The notes: generated by a model not told the origin, from the sequence alone. A DNA stretch of 18,116 bases from CAYOHP01 sp964403795 [NCBI: uncultured bacterium] (GCA_964403795.1 CAYOHP010000130.1:1-18116); one strand, 5' to 3'. Positions 6,585 to 15,488 are shown, counted from the first letter of the stretch. Made by a program: numbers and translations.

Positions 6585-8144
6585 TACTACAACGACCTAT
6601 CGCCGGAGTTGGCTACCGCGTCTCCATCAGTAGGATGGAGGCGACACCGCGATGGACGGACGCGTCCTCCTCGACGGCAGTCGTGACCTGATGGCCTACC
6701 TGCGGGTCTAGCGATTCTCTGGGGCGCGCGGAGAACTGGGCGAACTTCGTCGCTTTCGTGCGGGGGCAGCTGAGTCCTATCGAGCGGAAGTCCCTGGAGC
6801 CGATGGCGGATCTCCAGGGCATTCCGGTTCGTGGTCTCCAGCACCAGCGCTTCTTCGTCCGAGCGGCTCGGGACGAGGAGGCGGTGCGCTCCCGGCTCCA
6901 TCGCACGGTCGCCCGCAAGCTCGGGGGGCCCGCGGGCGTCTTCGTCATCGATGAAACCTCGGACGGGAAGAAGGGCAAGCACACGGCAGGCGTCGACCGG
7001 CAGTACTGCGGGGAGAGCGGGAAGGTCGAGAACTGCATCGTCTCGGTCCACCTCGGGTATGCCAGGGGAGACTTCCGGAGCCTCCTGGATGGGGAGCTCT
7101 TCCTGCCGGAGAGCTGCTACCCGGATCCCGGGAACCCGGAGGTCCAGGAACGGCGCCGACGCGTCGGGATCCCCTCCGACGTGGGGCACGTCAGCAAGCC
7201 GGCGCTCGGCCTCCGCTTGCTTCGACGTGCGCTCGGGAACGGAGTTCCAGGGCGCTTCGTGGTGGCCGACGAAGCCTACGGCGACAAGCCGAAGTGACGC
7301 CGGGAGGTCGCCGCCCTCGGCCTCACCCATGTCGTCGAGACCTCGCCCAAGAATACCCGTGGCTGGGCGCAGGAACCCCAGACAGAGGAGTCCCCGGATG
7401 CGGGGACAGGCCGACGCCGTCGCAAGCCTCACCCCAGCGTCCTGGCGAGGAAGCTGGCGGAGCTGCGCTCGGCCCGGGACGGACTCCGGTTCCTGTCCAG
7501 GACACGCCTACCGGTGAAGGACACCCACAAGGGACCGGAGATCCGGGAGTTCAAGGATGCCCTCTTCCAGCAGAGCCGAGGAGTCCGACGGACGACCCTC
7601 GCCGGGTGGTTCCGCCATCCCGAGGTCGAGCGGGTCGTGGTGGGGGAGAACGCCCGCACCGGCGAGGTGAAGTACTTCCTCACCCACGATCTCGAAGCTC
7701 CCCTGGAGGAAGTGGTCGCGATCGCCTTCACCCGCCGGAGCATCGAGAGATGCTTCCAGGACTGCAAGCAGGAGCTCGGCCTCGATCACGCCGAACTCAG
7801 GGATTACGGAGGGATCCAGCGGCACCTGCTGCTCACCGCAGTCACCTACCTCGTCCTGCAGGAGTTCGTGAAGAAGCACGAGCTCGAAAACGGGGGGCCC
7901 TGACGATCGCCCAGGTCGCCGATGCGCTCCAAGTGCTCATCGAGCGGCGGGTCGAGAAGCTCATGACCGGCTGCCAGCTCCGGGCCTCGGCAGACGCCTT
8001 GGCCGACCACATCCTCACGACCCGAGAGCGAAACCGGCGAGCACGATACTCGGTATGTAGACGTGGGTACCGCGACTTCCACGCGGCCGGCATCCAGCCT
8101 GACCGCTGCGGACCCTGCCTGCTCCATGACGGGTCGTTGTAGTA
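6585..8144 (+). mobile_element. IS701-family insertion sequence (1560 bp) flanked by CTAG duplication
   Basis: Perfect 13-bp terminal inverted repeats TACTACAACGACC lie at 6585-6597 and, inverted, 8132-8144. CTAG sits directly outside both ends (6581-6584 and 8145-8148), matching the YTAR-type 4-bp target duplication known for IS701. The left CTAG includes the last base of the neighbouring MITE, so the IS inserted into the MITE's right junction. Removing the IS and one CTAG restores a continuous MITE edge. The single transposase frame inside is disrupted, and its stop codon falls within the right repeat. Confidence 0.88.
6652..8142 (+). pseudogene. IS701-family transposase, disrupted by two frameshifts and one stop
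   Basis: The transposase can be rebuilt by joining frames. MDGRVLL...DLMAYLRV (from 6652) shifts near 6705 into SDSLGRAENWANFVAFVRGQ. Reading continues through IDETSDGKKGKHTAGVDRQY, ENCIVSVHLGYARGDF, LLDGELFLPES and VVADEAYGDKPK to an in-frame TGA at 7295-7297. The same frame resumes RREVAALGLTHVVETSPKN and runs through RSIERCFQDCKQELGLDHAE to about 7900. A second shift leads into ALTIAQVADALQVL and the final segment ending at 8142. All three catalytic positions survive: D in IDET, D in VADEAY and E in IERCFQD. Only three lesions and perfect terminal repeats indicate fairly recent inactivation. Without complementation it is inactive, but its ends could still be moved in trans. Confidence 0.85.
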
Positions 8145-8148
8145 CTAG

Positions 8149-8356
8149 GAGTCGGTCGCACAGAGCCGCCGTCGCGCCGAGGCGGAATCCTGGGCCCCGC
8201 CTGCAAGGCGATCGCAGGTCCGAGGGGCGATGCCCCGAAGGAATGCGGCGAAGCGGGTAGCGGATCCTGCCTGCGAGGAGAGCGCTGCCGCAGGCGGGGA
8301 TGCAGGGGCCGACGAATGCAGGCGGCTGTTTGCGATATGCTCCGAGGGGAGAATCC
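8149..8356. other. Intergenic segment with small inverted repeats
   Basis: This 208-bp gap lies between the IS701-type element and the SEC-C gene, with no supportable gene. It holds a GGGGC-GAT-GCCCC hairpin (8224-8236) and GCCTGCG/CGCAGGC arms (8269-8275 and 8289-8295, 13-nt loop). A -10-like TATGCT lies at 8336-8341, shortly before the ribosome binding site of the next gene. These may be regulatory but are not a recognised class. Confidence 0.4.
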
Positions 8357-10039
8357 ATGTCCGAGAAGCCTTGCCTCGAGTTCGAGCCGTTGGCGGGGGT
8401 GATGATCCCCTTCGCCGACATCTACCCGGAGACCGGGATCCACGAGACCAGGGTGCTCTCGGTGCTGGGGGACGGCGGCCCGCTTCCTGCCGGCGACTAC
8501 GCCTTTGTCGAACTCTTCTGCGCGGCACCGGACTGCGATTGCCGTCGAGTCACCTTACAGGTCTTCGACCCCGAGAGGCGCTGCGCCGCTACCCTCGGAT
8601 ATTCCTTCGATCCACCCGGACCCGGCGCTCCCTTGTACGTGCCCGACCTCGAAGAGCCCTACGAGCAGCTCTGCCTGGTGCCCATGGCCGCACAGGGCGA
8701 GCATGCCGAGGCCGTCCTCGAACTCGCCCGGGATCGGGTGCTCGACGATCCCGAGTACCTGCGGCGCCTCGAGCGACACTACGCCATGGTGAAGGAGGCT
8801 GCCCGCATCCGCAGTCGGAAGCGGCCCGTCCGGAGGGGCTCCCTCCGGGATCTCGTGAGCGCTCTGGCCTCGGCTCCTGCCACCCGGGGGCAGGTTCGGG
8901 CGGGACCGAAGGTCGGCAGGAACGACCCCTGCCCCTGCGGATCGGGGAAGAAGTCCAAGAAGTGCTGTTCCTCGCCCGAGGCGGAGAGGGCTCGGGTCTC
9001 CCAGGCGCGTCAGCTCCTGGAGGCGCGGCGGAGCCAGGTCTACCGGCTCCGGATCCGGAGGGAACCCGAGGACGGCTGCCTCCGCACCTTGGAGCTGACC
9101 GGGGATTCGACCTTCCACCGGCTGCATCGCCTGATCCAGGAACACTTCGGGCTCGACGACGACCACCTGTACTCGTTCTTCATGAGCGGGCGGGTCTGGG
9201 ATCGGGCCACCGAGATCCAGGGCAATCCCTTGGGCGAGGGAGCGGCGGCCGAGACCGCGCTGGCGGAGGTCGCTCTCGAGGCCGGCGCCTCGTTCGCCTA
9301 TCTCTTCGACTACGGGGACGAGCTCCGGTACCGGATCGACGTGGTGGACGCGGCACCGGCCGAGGCCGGGACGGTGTACCCGCGGCTGGTCGAGAGCGAG
9401 GGAGATCCCCCGCCCCAGTACGACTTCGAGGAGGACTCCTTTGCCGAGTGCCCGGTCGATGCAGCGACCGCGGCGGCGATCCTCGAGTCGTACCGATCCC
9501 TGGGGCTGGACTCCGACGAGCCACGGCCTCCGCCGCCGGACCGACCGCCCAGCGACGAGGAGCTCGCGCTGGCCGCCCTGGCCCTCGAGGTCTCGGAGGT
9601 CGAGGAGGATCTGCTGGCGATCGGCGACGTCCATGCCATGGACGTCCCCTTCTGGATCCAGTACCTGCTGGTGGCCGGTCTGATGCACGGGAAGGACCCC
9701 GGAGCCCTCCTTGGCCTGGCCCGGGCGGTTGCCGAGATCTTCGGAGATCGCTTCGGCCAGGGGCTCCTGGCCTGGGCCCTGGCGGCTGCCGGCGAGTCCG
9801 ACGAGGCCCGTCGCGTCCTGGCCGGGATCGGTCGGGGGACGCATGAGGAACGGGCCTCGGTCCTCGAGTTCACCGGCCCCGCCCGGGTGCTCCTGGGGGA
9901 GGTCGAGGCCTTCCGTCGGGAGGCGACCGAGCTGCGCCTGGCCCTGGAGCGGGACGAGAGGTTCGAGGACGTGCTCGGGAGTGCCGTGGCGCAGGTGGAG
10001 GCATTCTCGGCGGGGCGGAGCCCGCAGCAGGGCGTCTAA
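8357..10039 (+). CDS. SEC-C motif protein with pRiA4b ORF3-like domain
   Basis: This 560-aa protein has several parts. An N-terminal Cys-containing domain (about 1-150) includes CAAPDCDCRR at 55-64. A SEC-C zinc-binding motif, VGRNDPCPCGSGKKSKKCC, lies at about 186-204 (Cys 192, 194, 203, 204). SEC-C is the zinc knuckle also found at the C-terminus of SecA. A pRiA4b ORF3-like domain at about 228-331 includes YRLRIRR, the STFHRLHRLIQEHFG segment and FAYLFDYGDELRYRI. A Pro-rich linker at about 385-400 is followed by an Ala/Leu/Glu-rich helical C-terminus. No signal peptide or membrane segment is present. The pRiA4b domain is frequent in plasmid and mobile-element neighbourhoods, and its biochemical role is unsettled. 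The ATG at 8357 has GAGGGGAG 5 nt upstream, which decides the start. It is the first intact gene beyond the IS701-type element. Confidence 0.85.
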   Translation: MSEKPCLEFEPLAGVMIPFADIYPETGIHETRVLSVLGDGGPLPAGDYAFVELFCAAPDCDCRRVTLQVFDPERRCAATLGYSFDPPGPGAPLYVPDLEEPYEQLCLVPMAAQGEHAEAVLELARDRVLDDPEYLRRLERHYAMVKEAARIRSRKRPVRRGSLRDLVSALASAPATRGQVRAGPKVGRNDPCPCGSGKKSKKCCSSPEAERARVSQARQLLEARRSQVYRLRIRREPEDGCLRTLELTGDSTFHRLHRLIQEHFGLDDDHLYSFFMSGRVWDRATEIQGNPLGEGAAAETALAEVALEAGASFAYLFDYGDELRYRIDVVDAAPAEAGTVYPRLVESEGDPPPQYDFEEDSFAECPVDAATAAAILESYRSLGLDSDEPRPPPPDRPPSDEELALAALALEVSEVEEDLLAIGDVHAMDVPFWIQYLLVAGLMHGKDPGALLGLARAVAEIFGDRFGQGLLAWALAAAGESDEARRVLAGIGRGTHEERASVLEFTGPARVLLGEVEAFRREATELRLALERDERFEDVLGSAVAQVEAFSAGRSPQQGV

Positions 10040-10052
10040 CTGAGAGCGTAAT

Positions 10053-10106
10053 AGCATTCTCCTATGAATGCTTGTAGACTGCAAAGATTCGGGCACCCTA
10101 GACTGC
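10053..10106. promoter_or_regulatory. Inverted and direct repeats in an A/T-richer intergenic island
   Basis: AGCATTC (10053-10059) and GAATGCT (10066-10072) form a perfect 7-bp stem with a 6-nt loop. They lie just after the SEC-C gene and in the leader region of the methyltransferase gene. An 8-bp direct repeat, TAGACTGC, follows at 10075-10082 and 10099-10106 (24-bp period). The second copy overlaps a -10-like TAGACT. This could be an operator or a weak terminator; no U-tract follows. Confidence 0.4.
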
Positions 10107-10155
10107 GGGTACCAGCGCGCCCCACCCGGGCGAGCTGCGAAGTCGAGGAGCTGTC

Positions 10156-10791
10156 GTGTCCTACATCGTCCCCGAGGTCATCGAGTCCTACGCCCTGGCC
10201 CATTCCCAGCCGTTCCCCTCGTACATGGAGGAGCTGGCGGAGGAGACCCAGGTCCGCACCGACGCACCCGGGATGATGTCGGGGGGGCTCGGGGGCGGAC
10301 TGCTGCGCATGCTGGCATTGCTGGTCGGGGCCCGCCGGATCCTGGAGATCGGGATGTTCACCGGTTTCGGGACCCTGGCGATGGCCGAGGCGCTGCCGCC
10401 GGGCGGGGAGATCCATACCCTGGAACTGGACGCCGACTACCTAGAGATCGCCGGCAAGTACTTCGACCGGTCGCCTGCCGGCGACCGCATCCACGTCCAC
10501 ATCGGGCCCGCAGCCGAGTCGCTGGCGCGGCTGTCGGGGCCCTTCGACATGGCCTTCCTCGATGCCGACAAGGAGAACTATCTCCACTACTACGAGGAAG
10601 TCCTGCGCCTGCTGCGGCCGGGCGGACTGCTGGTGGTCGACAATGCGCTCTGGAGCGGGCGGGTGCTCGAGCCCCGGGATCCCGCGGCGGTGGCCATCGC
10701 CCGGTTGAACCAGCGGATCGCCGGCGACGAGCGGGTGGACCGGGTGCTGGTCACGGTCCGGGACGGGATGTTCCTGGTGCGCAAGCGGTGA
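10156..10791 (+). CDS. SAM-dependent O-methyltransferase, family 3 (CCoAOMT-like)
   Basis: This 211-aa cytosolic enzyme matches the cation-dependent O-methyltransferase family (Methyltransf_3). These enzymes move a methyl group from SAM to a hydroxyl, typically of catechols in plants and animals and of varied substrates in bacteria. SAM motif I is ILEIGMFTGFGT (about 62-73), and an acidic ribose-binding stretch is TLELDADY (about 88-95). The metal-ligand pattern is D136 (FLDADKEN) with D162-N163 (VVDNALWSG). The length is normal for the family. The start is GTG at 10156 with GAGGAG 5 nt upstream. It follows the SEC-C gene by 116 bp and converges on gmd with a 19-bp gap. The substrate is unknown. 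Confidence 0.92.
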   Translation: MSYIVPEVIESYALAHSQPFPSYMEELAEETQVRTDAPGMMSGGLGGGLLRMLALLVGARRILEIGMFTGFGTLAMAEALPPGGEIHTLELDADYLEIAGKYFDRSPAGDRIHVHIGPAAESLARLSGPFDMAFLDADKENYLHYYEEVLRLLRPGGLLVVDNALWSGRVLEPRDPAAVAIARLNQRIAGDERVDRVLVTVRDGMFLVRKR

Positions 10792-10810
10792 GGCGGATCG
10801 GGGTCGGCCG

Positions 10811-11860
<1,050 letters not shown>

Positions 11861-11887
11861 CTAGCACCGGGGGCGCGGCCGGGACGG

Positions 11888-13147
11888 TCAGCGTCCGAAG
11901 AGGGAGGAGAACATGGAAGCCAGGCCCTTCTTGCCGGCCTCGCTGGGGTCGGAGGACTCGATGCCCAGGAAGGCCTTGGCGAGGTTCTGGATGGAGATCG
12001 CCAGGTCGGACTCGGGGGCGTGGACCACCACCGGAACTCCGACGTTGGCGGCCTCCAGGGCCACCGCACCGTTGGAGACCACGCTGGCGGCCACCGGGTA
12101 CTCGAGGTTCTTGGCCAGGTCGTCCTTGGCCAGGCCGGCGGTGCGACTCACCCGGTTGAGGACCACCCTCACCTGGTGGGGAGGGAACTCCAGGCGCTTC
12201 AACTCCCCGAGGTAGATGCGGGCGTTGCGCAGCGAACTCAGGGTGTTCTGCACCACCATCACGTGGAGGTCGGCGGTCTTCAGGGCGACCTTCAGGTTCT
12301 CGCCCACCGGGACCGGGCAGTCGAGGATCAGGAACTCGCTCTCGGAGCGGAGGAAGCGGAGCAGGCCTTCGAGGGCGTGGGAATCGACCTTGGGAGGAAC
12401 GATCCCCAGATTGCCGCAGATCGCCAGCAGCTTGCCGTCGCGGAAGTAGTCGATGGCGAATCGCTGGACGCCGTCGAGCGAGAAGTTGCCGGCCTGGGTG
12501 GCGAGCAGGTTCAGGTAGGTACCCGGGGGCTTCGAATCGAGCATCATCCCGGTCTCGGACAGGGTATCGGCCAGGTCGAGGTAGACGCACCTCTTCCCGA
12601 ACTGCCGGGTGAGGGCCACGGCCAGGTTCAAGGCTACGGTCGACTTGCCCTCGCCGTCCTTGGAGGAGAGGAAGGCCAGCACCCTTCCCCCGCTCGAAGG
12701 GGCCACGACCGGTTCGGGTCTGGGCTCGGCTCGGCTGGCGGACGGGGGTGCCCCCAGCCGGCGCAGCTTGTTGCGCTGGACCTCGGAGGCCTGCTTCATC
12801 AACGCCGCCAGGTCGACCGGCTCGACCAGGGCGAGGTCGATCCCGGCCTTGACGGTGGCCTGGAGGAAGTCGAAGTCCCGGTCGGCCATGAGGACGACCA
12901 CGGCCGCCCTGGGCACCAAGTCACCCACCCGGAGCGCCAGCTCGAGGGCCCGGTCCCGGGGGACCGCCGAATCGAGGAGCACGACCTCGGGCCGGGAGGG
13001 CGGCAGCAGCACGTCGAGCTGGGCCGGGGAGTCCTGGATCCGGAAGCCGCCGACGAAGTTGGTCTGCTGGACCTCGACCAGCCGCCGGCGCAGGGCCTCC
13101 TCACGATCGCTGTGGGTGGTGATGAGGAAGAAGCGGGGCTCGGCCAT
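11888..13147 (-). CDS. CpaE/TadZ-like ParA-family ATPase with receiver-like N-domain
   Basis: This 419-aa protein has the CpaE/TadZ architecture. The N-terminal receiver-like domain (about 1-125) keeps an aspartate at D59 (EVVLLDS). It has TTHS where true receivers carry the acidic pair, so it is probably a pseudo-receiver. A Pro/Ala linker (about 130-152) leads to a MinD/ParA P-loop domain. The deviant Walker A is SSKDGEGKST (signature Lys163, P-loop Lys168), followed by VYLDLAD (Asp191) and a Walker B of FLILDCP (Asp276). The first variable position of the usual KGG-GKT motif is Asp. The family positions pilus or secretion machinery at poles, but no tad genes are visible. There is no clear Shine-Dalgarno before the ATG, and a TGCTATCCT element lies 8 bp upstream, suggesting a leaderless message. 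It is divergent from the receiver-HEAT gene and upstream of gmd. Confidence 0.88.
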   Translation of the reverse strand: MAEPRFFLITTHSDREEALRRRLVEVQQTNFVGGFRIQDSPAQLDVLLPPSRPEVVLLDSAVPRDRALELALRVGDLVPRAAVVVLMADRDFDFLQATVKAGIDLALVEPVDLAALMKQASEVQRNKLRRLGAPPSASRAEPRPEPVVAPSSGGRVLAFLSSKDGEGKSTVALNLAVALTRQFGKRCVYLDLADTLSETGMMLDSKPPGTYLNLLATQAGNFSLDGVQRFAIDYFRDGKLLAICGNLGIVPPKVDSHALEGLLRFLRSESEFLILDCPVPVGENLKVALKTADLHVMVVQNTLSSLRNARIYLGELKRLEFPPHQVRVVLNRVSRTAGLAKDDLAKNLEYPVAASVVSNGAVALEAANVGVPVVVHAPESDLAISIQNLAKAFLGIESSDPSEAGKKGLASMFSSLFGR

Positions 13148-13154
13148 GGGTTCC

Positions 13155-13163
13155 AGGATAGCA
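13155..13163 (-). promoter_or_regulatory. Predicted extended -10 element of the CpaE-like gene
   Basis: Minus-strand TGCTATCCT fits an extended -10 (TGnTAnnnT). It ends 7 bases before the ATG at 13147, so transcription would begin at or next to the start codon. No convincing -35 was found. Confidence 0.35.
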
Positions 13164-13225
13164 GCCGGGGGGTCTCCGGGCCGTCCGGCCGATCCGGGGC
13201 GGGGTTCGCCTGCTTCAGGGGCGCG

Positions 13226-13234
13226 TGGTAAGCT
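13226..13234 (+). promoter_or_regulatory. Predicted extended -10 element of the receiver-HEAT gene
   Basis: Plus-strand TGGTAAGCT fits TGnTAnnnT and lies 29 bp upstream of the ATG at 13264. It closely resembles TGGTATGCT upstream of the ferredoxin gene. AGGAGG follows at 13245-13250. Confidence 0.35.
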
Positions 13235-13263
13235 CGCCCTGCCCAGGAGGGCGCGGCCTACCC

Positions 13264-14178
13264 ATGCATGAAGCTCCGATCCTGATCGCCGATCCCAGCG
13301 CCTTCATCCAGAACCTGCTGGGCTCGATCTTCGTGAAGATGGGGCTGCGCTCCAAGGCGGTCTCGGACGTGCAGTCGGCGGTCGACCTGGTGGCCCGGGA
13401 GCCGGTGGCCTTCGTGCTGATCGACGCCCTGATGCCGGGAGTGGTGGCCGGACAGACCATCCCCTACGTGCAGTCGCTCATGAAGACGCCCACTCCGGTG
13501 ATCGTGATGATCCCGGAATCCGACCCCAGCCCGGCGGCTACGGTCGGCTATTCGCAAGCCAACGGATACCTTCCCAAGCCCTTCACCGAGAACGAGATCA
13601 AGGCCTGGCTGACGGCCAACGCCATGGCCCTGCTGGGGCGGGAGTGGCAGCCTCCGGCGATCACGTTCGACGGGGGCGAGGAGCCGGAGTTCCTGGCCGA
13701 CCCTACCCAGGTCGAGACCTGGATCCAGGCCTTGCGGAGCGAGGACGTCACGGAGGCCGTGGACGCCGCCGAGAACCTGGCCCGCCACAAGGTGAAGTCG
13801 GCCGTGCAACCGCTGATCGACTGCTCCTACGAGACCCAGGGGGCGGTCAAGGTGGCGGTGGTGCGGGCCCTGGGGCGCCTGGGGGACCGGACCGCCACCG
13901 AGGCGCTGGTCGCCAACCTGAACGTCCCGGACCAGCACCTGAAGGAAGCCACCCTGGAGGCCCTCGGGCATCTCCAGGACCCGCGGGCGCTCCGGCCCCT
14001 GTCGCGGCTCCTGAACGTGCACGACAAGACGATGGTGCTGCTGGCCATCAAGGCGCTCGGCATGCTCCGCTGCCAGGAGGCCAAGGACATCCTCGCCCCC
14101 CTCCTCCAGTCCCCCGATCCTCAGATCAAGGCGAACGTGCAATGGGCCATCCGGGTGATCGACGGAATGGACGTGTGA
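13264..14178 (+). CDS. Response-regulator receiver fused to HEAT-like repeats
   Basis: This 304-aa cytosolic protein has an N-terminal receiver domain (about 4-122). D10 is the only acid of the usual pair (LIADPS), the phospho-acceptor is D54 (VLIDALMPG) and the conserved Lys is K105 (YLPKPF). The remainder (about 150-300) is alpha-helical repeats of HEAT/PBS-lyase type: ENLARHKVKSAVQPLIDC, RALGRLGDRTATEALVANL, EALGHLQDPRALRPLSRLL, KALGMLRCQEAKDILAPLL. It therefore looks like a phosphorylation-controlled protein-binding scaffold without DNA-binding output. The ATG at 13264 is preceded by AGGAGG at an unusually long 13-nt spacing, and no other start lies between. It is divergent from the CpaE-like gene (116 bp) and overlaps the next gene, suggesting translational coupling. 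Function unknown. Confidence 0.85.
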   Translation: MHEAPILIADPSAFIQNLLGSIFVKMGLRSKAVSDVQSAVDLVAREPVAFVLIDALMPGVVAGQTIPYVQSLMKTPTPVIVMIPESDPSPAATVGYSQANGYLPKPFTENEIKAWLTANAMALLGREWQPPAITFDGGEEPEFLADPTQVETWIQALRSEDVTEAVDAAENLARHKVKSAVQPLIDCSYETQGAVKVAVVRALGRLGDRTATEALVANLNVPDQHLKEATLEALGHLQDPRALRPLSRLLNVHDKTMVLLAIKALGMLRCQEAKDILAPLLQSPDPQIKANVQWAIRVIDGMDV

Positions 14179-15395
14179 TCCGGCTCGCCCCGGTCGTCCT
14201 GGGGACTGCCCTGCTCCTGGCGGGGGCCGCGGGCGTGGTCGCCGACACCGCCCTGCTGGCGCTGGCCAAGACCGTCGAGCAGCAGGTCGCCCACTTCCGC
14301 AAGCAGATCCCGGACCTCGACCTCTCGCCCTTCGGCGTCGACGAGCTGGTCAAGGCGGCCCTCGAGGGGAGTACCGAGGAGACCGATCGGATCCGCCGCG
14401 ACTTGACCGGAGCAGCGCTCCGGATGAACCAGGCCGCCAAGCGACATACCCTGGGCAAGCTCCACGAACTCGGGCGGGAGGTGGTGGGGAGCCCCACCGA
14501 CGCGGGGAACTACCTGCGCCGGCGCGACCTGATCCTGACCTTCGACTTCATCGAGCGCGCCTTCGGGAACCCGATCTATCCGCAGAACCTGGGACGGCCC
14601 TTCGTGAGCCTGGTGCAGATCCCCTCGGACCGGCACTTCAAGCTGGTGGACGCCTACCTGGGCTGGCTCGCCACGATCCCGGTCCCGCCTCCCCCGGCTC
14701 CCGCGGAGAGCAGCGGGCCGGGACCCTCCGGCGGCCCCGGACCGGGCGGGGACGAGTCCGACCCGGGGCAACCCTCGGGTTGGTCGCCGTCGATCAGCGA
14801 CCCGGATCCGGATCCGGGGAGCGGAGGGCCCCGGCCGATCCGTCCCGTGCTGCCCGACGAGAGCACCGGAGGCTGGCTGCTGGTGCGGTACTACGTGCTC
14901 GCCACCCTGGGAGCGATCTTCCTCGTCTATCTGACCTACCTGGTCTACAACGCCATGAAGGGTGGGCGGAATGCGCTGCACTTCCTGCTCCACTCGCTGC
15001 GGCTCCGGTCGGGACCGAACATCGGGCCCGAGGACGTCCCGTTCCGCAAGGGCCTGAAGCTCTTCTCGCGGGGCCGGGAGCGGGACGCCCTCATGGTGCT
15101 CGAGCCCTTGATCGACGGCGGGGGACCGGACTCCCAGGCGGCGCTGTACTACGCCCTCAGGGCCTACCTCAGGCTGGGGCAGAGCGGCGACCTGAAGAAG
15201 CAGTTCGGGAAGCTCGATCCCGGGCGGTTCTCGCTGGACGAGCTCTACGTGCTGGCCACCGCCCTGCACGAGTCGGAGGAGAAGGTGCTGGCGGTCCAGG
15301 TCTTCGAGGGGATCCGGGCCCGGGACGCCACGTTCAAGGACGTAGCCCAGAAGCTGGCGGGGCTCGGGGCCGGGGAGAAGCCTCCGGCCGGGTAG
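14175..15395 (+). CDS. Single-pass membrane protein with exported N-domain and TPR-like C-domain
   Basis: This 406-aa protein is of unrecognised family. The GTG start at 14175 overlaps the stop of the receiver-HEAT gene (GTGA), which indicates coupled translation. A hydrophobic N-terminus (about 4-24) acts as signal peptide or anchor. An alpha-helical domain (about 25-170) follows, containing KTVEQQVAHFRKQIPDLDL and RRRDLILTFDFIERAFGNPI. Next is a Pro/Gly/Asp-rich linker (about 170-235, including DPDPDPG) and a transmembrane helix at about 239-260 (VLATLGAIFLVYLTYLVY). The cytosolic C-terminal part (about 285-400) reads like TPR/helical repeats (KGLKLFSRGRERDALMVLEP, QAALYYALRAYLRLGQ). The layout suggests a membrane tether whose cytosolic repeats could contact the HEAT or CpaE-like partner. 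This is inference from gene order only. Confidence 0.8.
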   Translation: MIRLAPVVLGTALLLAGAAGVVADTALLALAKTVEQQVAHFRKQIPDLDLSPFGVDELVKAALEGSTEETDRIRRDLTGAALRMNQAAKRHTLGKLHELGREVVGSPTDAGNYLRRRDLILTFDFIERAFGNPIYPQNLGRPFVSLVQIPSDRHFKLVDAYLGWLATIPVPPPPAPAESSGPGPSGGPGPGGDESDPGQPSGWSPSISDPDPDPGSGGPRPIRPVLPDESTGGWLLVRYYVLATLGAIFLVYLTYLVYNAMKGGRNALHFLLHSLRLRSGPNIGPEDVPFRKGLKLFSRGRERDALMVLEPLIDGGGPDSQAALYYALRAYLRLGQSGDLKKQFGKLDPGRFSLDELYVLATALHESEEKVLAVQVFEGIRARDATFKDVAQKLAGLGAGEKPPAG

Positions 15396-15455
15396 GGGCG
15401 CGGCCCGGCGGCGCGGGGGCCGAGCGCTGTCGCTTCGGTCCGGGCGGGATGGAGA

Positions 15456-15484
15456 CCCGGGGGTGCGGCGGACCCTCCCCCGGG
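15456..15484. terminator. Hairpin between convergent genes (possible bidirectional terminator)
   Basis: CCCGGGGG (15456-15463) pairs with CCCCCGGG (15477-15484) across a 13-nt loop. It lies between the stop of the membrane/TPR gene and the stop of the ferredoxin gene. There is no T-tract on either side. Confidence 0.4.
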
Positions 15485-15488
15485 CGGA

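Noticed and set aside
6581-6597. IS701 terminal repeat as an integron attC site
   Set aside because: It lacks the RYYYAAC/GTTRRRY pair and is fully explained as a 13-bp IS terminal repeat with a CTAG target duplication.
7295-7297. In-frame TGA as a recoded (selenocysteine) codon
   Set aside because: The same gene has two frameshifts, so simple decay explains the stop. A normal transposase has no selenocysteine here.
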